Of a stretch of 64,000 nt of DNA, positions 8,740 through 15,545 are shown piece after piece. The notes beneath the pieces are model-generated. The model did not search any database. It had not been told where the DNA came from and saw nothing but the letters and a program-made list of their open reading frames with translations. Source of the stretch: CAWKPF01 sp963851415. GTDB taxonomy: Bacteria; Acidobacteriota; Thermoanaerobaculia; Multivoradales; Multivoraceae. Position numbers and translations under genes: made by a program. The stretch spans positions 3,038,001 through 3,102,000 of the forward strand of contig CAWKPF010000002.1 in assembly GCA_963851415.1 (NCBI GenBank), in the 5' to 3' direction. Position 1 is the first letter of the stretch. Each line of letters starts with the position of its first letter.

Positions 8740-11251
8740 GATCGCGGGGTGGACTCAGCGCCGACCGTGACGCCTCTCGCCGCGAGCTCGCCTCGACGGA
8801 GCTCTCCCGCGTCGTGGCCAGCGGGCCCTGACGGAGTGCCCGCGGATCGGTGTCGGCGACTGCGTCGTCGCTAGGACACAACGCCGTCTCGAGCACATCC
8901 TCGACGTGGCTCGCGAAGTGCAGCACCAACCCTTCGCGCAGTGGCTTCGGGATGTCGACCAGGTCTCGCTCGTTGGCGCGAGGCAAGATCACCGTCTTGA
9001 CGCCGGCACCCCGAGCCGCAAGGAGCTTTTCCTTCAGGCCACCGATGGGCAACACTTCGCCTCGCAGAGTCACCTCTCCGGTCATTGCGACGGAGCGATC
9101 GATCGGCCTCCCCGTGAGCACCGACACGATTGCGGTCGCGATCGTGATGCCGGCCGAGGGACCGTCTTTCGGTACCGAACCGGCAGGGACGTGAATGTGT
9201 ATGTCGTGCTCGGCGAAGAAGTCGGGAGGGAACCCTCGCGCATCGGCGTAGCCTCGGGCGAAGCTGAGTGCGGTCTGGCCGGACTCTCGCATCACATCGC
9301 CCAGCTGCCCAGTGAGCAACAGCTTGCCCTTGCCGCGCACAGCGATGGCTTCGACCAGCATCAAGTCGCCGCCGGCAGCGGTCCACGCCAGGCCGGTGGC
9401 GACCCCGACCCGGTCTCGATCGAGCAGTTCCTCGCTGAAGTGACGCGGAGCGCCCAGGAGACGTCCGACCCGCCCCTTGTCCACAGTGGTCCTGGTCTTG
9501 CGGCCGCTGGCGACCGTGACCGCGACCTTGCGGCAGAGAGAAGCGATCTCCCTCTCCAGATTCCTCAGGCCGGCCTCCTTGGTGTAGCGCTGGATGACTT
9601 CTCGGATCGCGGCATCCGTAAAGCGGATCTGGCTTTCGTCGAGGCCGTTCTCGTGCACCTGCTTGGGAATCAGGTGCTGCTTGGCGATCGACAGCTTCTC
9701 CTTTGCCGTGTAGCCCTCCAATCGCAAGACCTCCATGCGATCGAGAAAGGCCGCCTGGATGGGCTCGAGCAGGTTGGCTGTGGTGATGAACATGACCCTC
9801 GACAAATCGAACGGAAGGCCCAGGTAGTGGTCTCGAAAGCTCGAGTTCTGTTCGGGGTCGAGTGCTTCGAGCAGGGCCGAAGAGGGGTCTCCGCGATAGT
9901 CCGCGCCCACTTTGTCGATCTCGTCGAGCATGAAGATCGGATTGGCGGTCTCCGCCTGGTGGAGTCCCTGGATGATGCGTCCGGGCATGGCCCCGACGTA
10001 GGTGCGACGATGGCCGCGAATCTCGGCTTCGTCGCGTACGCCTCCCAGAGAGATGCGAACGAACTCGCGGCCCAGTGCTTGGGCGATGGAGCGCCCGAGA
10101 GACGTCTTGCCGACTCCCGGGGGTCCGACGAAACAGAGAATCGGACCCTTTGCGTCGCCCTTGAGCTGCCGTACCGCGAGGAACTCGAGAATGCGCCGTT
10201 TGACCCTTTCGAGGCCATAGTGGTCGGCATCGAGAACGGCCCGGGCGTTGTCGAGGTCCAGGCAGTCCTCGCTCTCCTTGTTCCAGGGCAGGCTGGTCAG
10301 CCAATCGAGGTAACCACGGATCACAGAGCTCTCGGAGCTGTCCGGGTGACTGCGCTCGAGTCGCCGGAGCTGGCGCTCCAACTCTTCCAGCGCCTCGCCA
10401 TCCAGGCCGGCTTCCTTCGCCTGTTCGCGGTAGGCTTCGATCTCTTCCCCGATCTCCTCTCCCTCGCCCAGCTCCTGGCGAATGGCTTTGAGCTGCTGGC
10501 GAAGGAAGTACTCGCGCTGACTGCGATCGATCTCGCCACGGGCTTGCGAGGAGATCTCCTGCTGCATGGTCAGGAGCTGCACCTCGCGTGCGAGTAGATC
10601 GCTGACTTTCTGCAGACGGTCGAGCGGCGAGAGGGTCTCTAGAACGTCCTGAGCATCCTCCATCTTGAGCTCGAGGTTGCTCGCCGCAAGATCGGCGAGT
10701 CGGCCGGGCGATTCGAGATTGGTCGCGATCACCATCACTTCGGAGGAGATGTTCTTGCCCAGGCCGGCAGCCCGCTCGAGATTGCCTTTGACACTTCGCA
10801 TCAGTGCCTGGGACTCGAGGGAGCCGCCTTCGACCGCATTGGCCTCGGAAGCTTCGGCGTCGGCCTCGGCGGCGGCAACCGGCGCGATCTTGGCCTGGAG
10901 GAAGGGCTCTTCCTGGCTCAGGTGCTCGATTCGAGCGCGCGCAACACCCTGGATCAGAATCCGGATGCGACCGTCGGGGAGCTTGAGCATGCGCATGATG
11001 ACGGCGGCCGTACCGTACTCGTGCAGCTGGTCCGGGCCAGGATCCTCGACGCTCACGTCCCTCTGTGACACCAGGAGGATCAGTCGGTTCTCGGCGAGGG
11101 CGTGGTCGATCGCTTTGACGCTCTTTTCGCGACTCACCGAAAGGGGCACGATGATGTAGGGAAAGATCACCGTATCCTTCAGCGGCAGGACGGGCAGTAC
11201 GTCCGGAAGTGTGACGAGCTCCTCGTTCTCGATGTCTACGACATCGGTCAT
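8723..11251 (-). CDS. lon: ATP-dependent Lon protease
   Basis: An 842-aa LonA-type protease, the cytoplasmic AAA+ protease that degrades misfolded and regulatory proteins. The N-terminal substrate domain begins LPVLPLKDTVIFPYIIVPL and is followed by a coiled-coil region. The AAA+ module has Walker A GPPGVGKTSLG and Walker B IFMLDEIDKVG. The C-terminal protease has the catalytic serine in PKDGPSAGITIATA and a downstream lysine region. The start chosen is the ATG at 11251, which gives the usual MTDVVDIENEEL front; a longer in-frame opening further upstream runs through hsp20 and is not credible. The ATG overlaps the hsp20 stop as ATGA, so a chaperone and a protease are translationally coupled. 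Confidence 0.97.
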   Translation of the reverse strand: MTDVVDIENEELVTLPDVLPVLPLKDTVIFPYIIVPLSVSREKSVKAIDHALAENRLILLVSQRDVSVEDPGPDQLHEYGTAAVIMRMLKLPDGRIRILIQGVARARIEHLSQEEPFLQAKIAPVAAAEADAEASEANAVEGGSLESQALMRSVKGNLERAAGLGKNISSEVMVIATNLESPGRLADLAASNLELKMEDAQDVLETLSPLDRLQKVSDLLAREVQLLTMQQEISSQARGEIDRSQREYFLRQQLKAIRQELGEGEEIGEEIEAYREQAKEAGLDGEALEELERQLRRLERSHPDSSESSVIRGYLDWLTSLPWNKESEDCLDLDNARAVLDADHYGLERVKRRILEFLAVRQLKGDAKGPILCFVGPPGVGKTSLGRSIAQALGREFVRISLGGVRDEAEIRGHRRTYVGAMPGRIIQGLHQAETANPIFMLDEIDKVGADYRGDPSSALLEALDPEQNSSFRDHYLGLPFDLSRVMFITTANLLEPIQAAFLDRMEVLRLEGYTAKEKLSIAKQHLIPKQVHENGLDESQIRFTDAAIREVIQRYTKEAGLRNLEREIASLCRKVAVTVASGRKTRTTVDKGRVGRLLGAPRHFSEELLDRDRVGVATGLAWTAAGGDLMLVEAIAVRGKGKLLLTGQLGDVMRESGQTALSFARGYADARGFPPDFFAEHDIHIHVPAGSVPKDGPSAGITIATAIVSVLTGRPIDRSVAMTGEVTLRGEVLPIGGLKEKLLAARGAGVKTVILPRANERDLVDIPKPLREGLVLHFASHVEDVLETALCPSDDAVADTDPRALRQGPLATTRESSVEASSRREASRSALSPPRDHDARR

Positions 11252-11721
11252 GGCTCGACCTCTTCTTCCTCGGTGATTTCCTGGATGGGTATCTCCTGCA
11301 CCCTGGCGCGTTGATCGGTGATGCGTGGGAAGGAAATCCGAAGCACCCCACGCTCGAGGCAGGCGGTCGCTTGACCGCTGTGCACGGTGCGGTCGAGCTC
11401 GATCTGTCGACGAAAAGCCCCCGAGGGCCGTTCGACTCGCTCGAATCGTGCCCCGGGTGCCGCCAGGACGCTGCTGGTCGAGCGTTGCCCGGCGACGGTC
11501 ACGAGCTTTCCTGCACACTCGATCTTCAGGTCTTCGCGTCGAACCCCGGGGAGCTCGACGAGTAGCTCGACCGTGTCGTCGGTCTCGAGAACGTCGACGT
11601 TCGGGGCCCCCACGTCTCCCAGCGAGCCACGTCCCTCGTGCTCGATGAACTCGTTGATCAGGCGGTTGAGCTCGTCCTGAAGACGAGAGAAGAGATAGAG
11701 AAAGGAGTCGGAGTCGCTCAC
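11248..11721 (-). CDS. Hsp20/alpha-crystallin family small heat shock protein
   Basis: A 157-aa small heat shock protein, an ATP-independent holdase that keeps unfolding proteins soluble. The alpha-crystallin domain spans about residues 38-135, with VDVLETDDTVELLVELPGV and the GVLRISFPRI strand near its end; the C-terminal IPI of VQEIPIQEI matches the I-x-I oligomerisation motif. The start is taken as GTG at 11721, seven bases after the nrdR stop, because a longer frame would run through nrdR. The stop overlaps the lon ATG. Grouping with lon, and close to hrcA-grpE-dnaK-dnaJ, supports a heat-shock role. Confidence 0.92.
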   Translation of the reverse strand: MSDSDSFLYLFSRLQDELNRLINEFIEHEGRGSLGDVGAPNVDVLETDDTVELLVELPGVRREDLKIECAGKLVTVAGQRSTSSVLAAPGARFERVERPSGAFRRQIELDRTVHSGQATACLERGVLRISFPRITDQRARVQEIPIQEITEEEEVEP

Positions 11722-11728
11722 GCTTGGA

Positions 11729-12187
11729 TCATGTCCTCTGCTTGAGGAGCTCTTTGAGCTCCTCCATGAATGCGTCGATGTCTTCGAACTTTCGGTAGAC
11801 GGAGGCGAATCGAACGTAGGCCACCTGGTCGAGCTCGCGCAACCTCTCCATGATGAACGAGCCCAGATCGCTCGTGCTGACCTCCCGGTCCTCACGATCG
11901 TGAAGCAGCCGTTCCGCCTGGTCGACGACCTGTTCCAGCTGATTCAGCGAAACGGGCCGCTTCTCGCAGGCCTTCAGCAGTCCGGCGAGGAGTTTCTTTC
12001 GGTTGAACTCCTCGCGTGTGCCGTCGCGCTTGACGACGCGGTAGGCGATGTCCTCGATCTGCTCGTACGAGGTAAAGCGCCGTTCGCAATCGAGGCATTC
12101 GCGGCGTCTGCGGATCGTGTCCCCGTCGCGGCTCTCCCTCGAATCGACCACGCGGTCGTTGTTGGCTCCGCAGAACGGACACCTCAT
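11729..12187 (-). CDS. nrdR: Transcriptional repressor NrdR
   Basis: A 152-aa protein matching NrdR over its whole length. NrdR senses ATP/dATP and represses ribonucleotide reductase genes. The zinc ribbon is at the N-terminus (CPFCG at residues 3-7, then CLDCERRF near 32), followed by the ATP-cone domain (VVKRDGTREEFNRKKL to about residue 140). No nrd genes are in the window. It lies 63 bases downstream of mglA on the same strand and seven bases before hsp20. An extended -10 box ends only eight bases before its ATG, so transcription may start at or next to the start codon. Confidence 0.97.
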   Translation of the reverse strand: MRCPFCGANNDRVVDSRESRDGDTIRRRRECLDCERRFTSYEQIEDIAYRVVKRDGTREEFNRKKLLAGLLKACEKRPVSLNQLEQVVDQAERLLHDREDREVSTSDLGSFIMERLRELDQVAYVRFASVYRKFEDIDAFMEELKELLKQRT

Positions 12188-12194
12188 ACGGTCA

Positions 12195-12203
12195 TCCTAA
12201 CAG
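12195..12203 (-). promoter_or_regulatory. Possible extended -10 for a near-leaderless nrdR transcript
   Basis: On the minus strand the sequence reads TGT TAGGAT, an extended -10 element. A start site seven bases downstream would fall at or beside the A of the nrdR ATG (12187). There is no recognisable -35 hexamer. Prediction only. Confidence 0.3.
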
Positions 12204-12218
12204 CGTGAGAGAGAGGCC

Positions 12219-12242
12219 CTTCGCCCGAAGTCGGACGAAGGA
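12219..12242 (-). terminator. Hairpin between mglA and nrdR
   Basis: CCTTCG and CGAAGG arms enclose an inner CCG/CGG pair with a four-base loop, a stem of about ten pairs with one mismatch, starting a few bases after the mglA stop. It is followed by a CT-rich stretch without a T run, so it may be a weak terminator, an attenuator or an mRNA 3'-end stabiliser. Confidence 0.4.
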
Positions 12243-12250
12243 GGAGGGAG

Positions 12251-13423
12251 TCAGTCTTTGGATTCGAGGGCAATGTGGAGCTTGAGAAGAAGCTCTTCGA
12301 GGGAGGGGGCACGCTCGAAGACCAGCTGATCGTGGAGGGTATCCACGACCTCGTTCGCTTCGTCCTCGACGCGCATCATGAGAGTGACCCGCCGAGCCCG
12401 GGCCAGTGCAGAACGGCTGATCTGATGCCGGATCTCGTGGGAAACCTCACGCAGACCGTTCGTTGCGACTTCCTCGGCGGGTTGCTCGCGACTGGTGGCC
12501 TGGCGTCGGATCTTCTCCAACTCGGCAAGGATGTCGACCTGCCGATTCGGCTGGGGTGGAGACACGGGCTCGGACGTGATGGTCGGTGTCGCGGTCGCCA
12601 CCTGTGCCGGAGAAGCAGGTTGTTCGGCCGCTGAGCTGCCGGACTCGGGCTGTGGCTGCGGGGGCAGGGGTCGCGCGGGACGGACTGCGGCCGCCACCGG
12701 GGGAGCAGGGCTGGGAGCAGGAGAGGGGGCAGCGGGCGATGCGACCGGGGGACCAGGGGGAGACGACTGTGCCGGTCGAGGCGGGGGTGTCGCTGCGGCC
12801 GCTGCACCTGCGCCAGTGTCTCTGGGGGCACCCTTCTGCATCTTCTGCTTGATCGACATCAGAGTGAGTTTCGAGATTCCCTTGAGGGTCTCGAAAACAC
12901 CAGTGCCTGCGATCGCCGAGGCTTCGTGGTACTGCCACTGCTCGCGATTGAGCGAGTCGTTCAGCTCTTCGACCGAGAGGACATCCTTGAGATCGCGCTT
13001 GTTGAACTGCAGCACGATGGGGACTTCGTCGAGCGTCAGTCCGATCTCCGCCAGATTCTCTTCGAGGTTGGCTAGAGCGTCCACGTTGGCTTGCAGCATG
13101 GGGCGCTGTGAATCGGCCACGAAAACCACCCCGTCGACGCCCTTGAGTACGAGCTTCCGAGTGGTGTTGTAGAAGACCTGTCCAGGAACCGTGTAGAGCT
13201 GGATCTTGGTCTTGAAACCCGCGATGGTCCCCACGTCGATGGGCAACAGGTCGAAAAAGAGCGTTCGATCGGTCTCGGTCTCGAGCGAGACCATTTCCCC
13301 ACGAGAGTCTCCGCTGGTATGCCCGTAGACATACTGGAGATTCGTAGTCTTGCCACACAGACCGGGACCGTAGTACACGATCTTGGCCGCCATCTGCATG
13401 GTGCTGTAGTTGAAGAAGACCAT
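12251..13423 (-). CDS. mglA: MglA-type Ras-like GTPase with long C-terminal extension
   Basis: A 390-aa protein. Residues 1 to about 195 align from memory with the Myxococcus motility GTPase MglA: the start MVFFNYSTMQMAAKIVYYGP, P-loop GPGLCGKT at 19-26, TLFFDLLP at 54-61, YTVPGQ at 77-82 with the MglA-type Thr78 in place of the usual Asp, and NKRD at 141-144. MglA sets the leading cell pole for gliding and type IV pilus motility. Here the G domain is followed by about 90 Pro/Ala/Ser-rich residues and then a charged, probably helical region of about 100 residues that ordinary 195-aa MglA lacks. No roadblock-domain MglB lies next to it. A longer upstream opening exists, but the ATG at 13423 gives the exact family N-terminus. 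Confidence 0.93.
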   Translation of the reverse strand: MVFFNYSTMQMAAKIVYYGPGLCGKTTNLQYVYGHTSGDSRGEMVSLETETDRTLFFDLLPIDVGTIAGFKTKIQLYTVPGQVFYNTTRKLVLKGVDGVVFVADSQRPMLQANVDALANLEENLAEIGLTLDEVPIVLQFNKRDLKDVLSVEELNDSLNREQWQYHEASAIAGTGVFETLKGISKLTLMSIKQKMQKGAPRDTGAGAAAAATPPPRPAQSSPPGPPVASPAAPSPAPSPAPPVAAAVRPARPLPPQPQPESGSSAAEQPASPAQVATATPTITSEPVSPPQPNRQVDILAELEKIRRQATSREQPAEEVATNGLREVSHEIRHQISRSALARARRVTLMMRVEDEANEVVDTLHDQLVFERAPSLEELLLKLHIALESKD

Positions 13424-13471
13424 TTTTGCGTGGAAAAACGCACGGGTGCAGCACAACCCGTGGAATCCGGA

Positions 13472-13500
13472 AGAATAGCACCCGGTCGATAGGGGGGCAA
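13472..13500 (-). promoter_or_regulatory. Promoter of mglA
   Basis: Read on the minus strand: TTGCCC, 17 bases, then TATTCT preceded by TGC (extended -10). The predicted start at about 13465 gives a leader of about 42 bases before the mglA ATG at 13423. Spacing and both hexamers fit a sigma-70 promoter. Confidence 0.55.
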
Positions 13501-13670
13501 GGTAAGAAACACGAGCACCACTTGGGGAAGAATTTTCGATAAAATAGGAATCCTGGGCTGGACCCGGTGCCTGGGCAGTCGTGCCTACGGGAGTAGGGGT
13601 GAGAGGACTCGGATCCCTCCTGGACACAGGATCCGAACCCTCTGCGGGTGCAGGAGTCGGGTGGGGCTTG

Positions 13671-13700
13671 TTGACACCGTGGAAGGGGGCTGACTACCCT
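13671..13700 (+). promoter_or_regulatory. Promoter of hrcA operon
   Basis: A perfect TTGACA at 13671-13676 is followed after 18 bases by TACCCT at 13695-13700. It lies about 73 bases upstream of the hrcA ATG and directly before an inverted repeat, as expected for a repressed heat-shock promoter. Confidence 0.5.
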
Positions 13701-13712
13701 TTCCGGCACTCT

Positions 13713-13743
13713 GCACGCTTCCAGGCAGTCTGGGGAAGCGTGC
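13713..13743 (+). promoter_or_regulatory. Inverted repeat, candidate HrcA operator (not CIRCE-like)
   Basis: GCACGCTTCC (13713-13722) and GGAAGCGTGC (13734-13743) are perfect 10-bp arms separated by 11 bases. The dyad covers about +6 to +37 of the predicted hrcA transcript. The classical CIRCE element has 9-bp arms TTAGCACTC/GAGTGCTAA and a 9-base spacer; only a left-half resemblance (GGCACTC) is present here. It could be a lineage-specific operator or an mRNA hairpin. Confidence 0.5.
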
Positions 13744-13772
13744 GTTTCGAGAATTCTTTCGTGACATCGACC

Positions 13773-14822
13773 ATGAAGACACCAGCGAGCGGTGGAGAGC
13801 TGACGGAACGGGATCAGGAGATCCTGCGTGATGTCATTCACACCTACGTGGTCACAGCCGAGCCGGTGAGCTCCCGGACCGTCGCGAAGCACGACCACCG
13901 TCTCTCGGCAGCGAGCATTCGCAACATCATGGCCGACCTCGACGAGGCCGGCTATCTGTGCCAGCCGCACACTTCGGCCGGACGCGTCCCGACGCCCCAG
14001 GGGTACCATCTCTTCATCGACTCGTTGATGACCGCTGAGAAGCTGTCTGCGGACGAGCGTCAGCTGATCGAGGACGAACTGGGAACGGTTGGTGACGCAG
14101 AACAACTCACCGCGAGCGCCTCCGCTCTGCTGTCCAGGCTCAGTCAGCGAGTAGGAATGGTGCTCACCCCGGCGATGGGTAGCGTCGAGCTCAAGGCGAT
14201 CGAGTTTCTGCCGCTCTCGGACTCCCGCGTTCTGTGCGTCACCGTTTCTGGTTCCGGTTTCGTCGACAACAAGGTGGTCGAGGTAGAGGAAGAGCTCACC
14301 AGGGAGGAGCTTCAGCGCATCTCGAACTACCTGAACAAGAACTTCTCCGGCTTCACGATCGCCCAGATTCGCACGCGCATTCTCGAACTGATGACCACCG
14401 AGCGAGAAGAGATGGATGCGTTGCTGGGGAAGGCCATCCAGCTGGCGAACAAGGGTCTCGCCGACGACGACTCGGAGCCCCATCTCGTCCTCGACGGAAC
14501 GGAGACGCTCCTCGATCAGCCGGAGTTGTACGATCTGACCCGCGTACGGCAGCTCTTCGATACCTTCTCCGACAAGGCACGCCTGCTTCGGCTGCTCGGC
14601 CAGTGTCTTCAGGGAGAAGGCGTCAGGGTCTGGATCGGTGACGAGAGCGATCTCACCTCTGAGCTGGATTTCAGTCTGATCGTCAGAGACTACGGCGTCG
14701 GAAACCAGAAGATCGGGACGCTGGCCGTTTTCGGGCCGGCCCGAACTCGCTACTCGCGAATGATCCCCCTGGTGGACTACCTGGGTGATCGGCTCTCGGC
14801 CGCCCTCGCCGAGACTCTTTAG
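13773..14822 (+). CDS. hrcA: Heat-inducible transcription repressor HrcA
   Basis: A 349-aa HrcA, the repressor of the class I heat-shock genes. The N-terminal winged helix contains RDVIHTYVVTAEPVSSRTV and LSAASIRNIMADLDEAGYL, then the family motif PHTSAGRVPTPQGYHLFIDSL in overlapping parts, and the C-terminal region ends with IVRDYGVGNQKIGTLAVFGP and YSRMIPLVDYLGDRLS. The ATG at 13773 gives the family length; a GTG twelve bases earlier is possible. grpE, dnaK and dnaJ follow on the same strand, the classical arrangement. A TTGACA promoter and a perfect inverted repeat precede the gene, suggesting autoregulation. Confidence 0.96.
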   Translation: MKTPASGGELTERDQEILRDVIHTYVVTAEPVSSRTVAKHDHRLSAASIRNIMADLDEAGYLCQPHTSAGRVPTPQGYHLFIDSLMTAEKLSADERQLIEDELGTVGDAEQLTASASALLSRLSQRVGMVLTPAMGSVELKAIEFLPLSDSRVLCVTVSGSGFVDNKVVEVEEELTREELQRISNYLNKNFSGFTIAQIRTRILELMTTEREEMDALLGKAIQLANKGLADDDSEPHLVLDGTETLLDQPELYDLTRVRQLFDTFSDKARLLRLLGQCLQGEGVRVWIGDESDLTSELDFSLIVRDYGVGNQKIGTLAVFGPARTRYSRMIPLVDYLGDRLSAALAETL

Positions 14823-14839
14823 GAGCGGAACGAGAACCG

Positions 14840-15502
14840 ATGACGCAGCAGGATCACAAGCCACCGCATCCGCTCCGCGACGAGACCGATGACGACGAGG
14901 GGGTCTACGATCTCGATATCGACGAGCCGAACGAGGACCCGGAGGGTCTGATGAACGAAGCTCTGGCCGCGCTCGACGAGGATGAGGATCCAGTGAAGGA
15001 GAAGGGTGTCGGCATCTCTCGGTCAGCTTCTTCCGACGAGGCGTTGGTCGAGGAGCTCAAGGAGCTTCGTGAGCGCTCACTGCGCACGCTCGCCGACTAC
15101 GAGAACTATCGACGGCGCAGCGAGCGAGAGCGTGACGAGCTGCGCAAGTACGCAGGCAGCGAGATCTTGCGCGAGTTCCTGACCATCATGGACAACCTCG
15201 AGCGCGCCCTGGCCGCGACCGGGTCCCTCGAAGACCTCACCAGCGGTGTCGAGATGATCCACAATCAGATGATCGACCTGCTGAAGCGAAATGGGGTCGA
15301 AGAGGTCCCGGCCGAGGGCGAGCCTTTCGACCCCATGGTCCACGAGGCGGTCGCCCGAGTGGAAGATCCAGGCGTCGATCAACCGGTCGTCGTCCACGAA
15401 ATGCAGCGTGGGTACCGGGTTCACGATCGGCTGCTGCGGCCGTCGATCGTTCGTGTGGCAGTGCCCCCGGAAGAGGGCGGCGAGTCGGAGAGCTCGGAGT
15501 AG
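14840..15502 (+). CDS. grpE: GrpE, nucleotide exchange factor of DnaK
   Basis: A 220-aa GrpE, which releases ADP from DnaK. The N-terminal 70 residues are acidic and probably disordered. A long coiled coil (LRERSLRTLADYENYRRRSE) leads into the four-helix and beta-wing region with FLTIMDNLERAL, and the end carries the usual PFDPMVHEAVARVE and GYRVHDRLLRPSIVRVA segments. It starts 17 bases after hrcA with an AGGAGCGG ribosome site and is followed by dnaK 43 bases later. Confidence 0.96.
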   Translation: MTQQDHKPPHPLRDETDDDEGVYDLDIDEPNEDPEGLMNEALAALDEDEDPVKEKGVGISRSASSDEALVEELKELRERSLRTLADYENYRRRSERERDELRKYAGSEILREFLTIMDNLERALAATGSLEDLTSGVEMIHNQMIDLLKRNGVEEVPAEGEPFDPMVHEAVARVEDPGVDQPVVVHEMQRGYRVHDRLLRPSIVRVAVPPEEGGESESSE

Positions 15503-15545
15503 GGCCCGGAGTCGATTCACCGGGTAACTGGAGCAGCGAAGCAAA

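Larger units (their letters stand above)
13424..13772. other. Divergent promoter region between mglA and hrcA
   Basis: About 350 bases without a convincing gene. It holds a good minus-strand promoter for mglA (13472-13500), an AT-rich patch at 13531-13550, and a plus-strand promoter with an inverted repeat for hrcA (13671-13743). The open frames that cross it extend hrcA and mglA upstream into sequence without family similarity. Confidence 0.6.

Noticed and set aside
13701..13735. A CIRCE element before hrcA
   Set aside because: Only the left half (GGCACTC) resembles CIRCE; the expected GAGTGCC right arm at nine-base spacing is missing.
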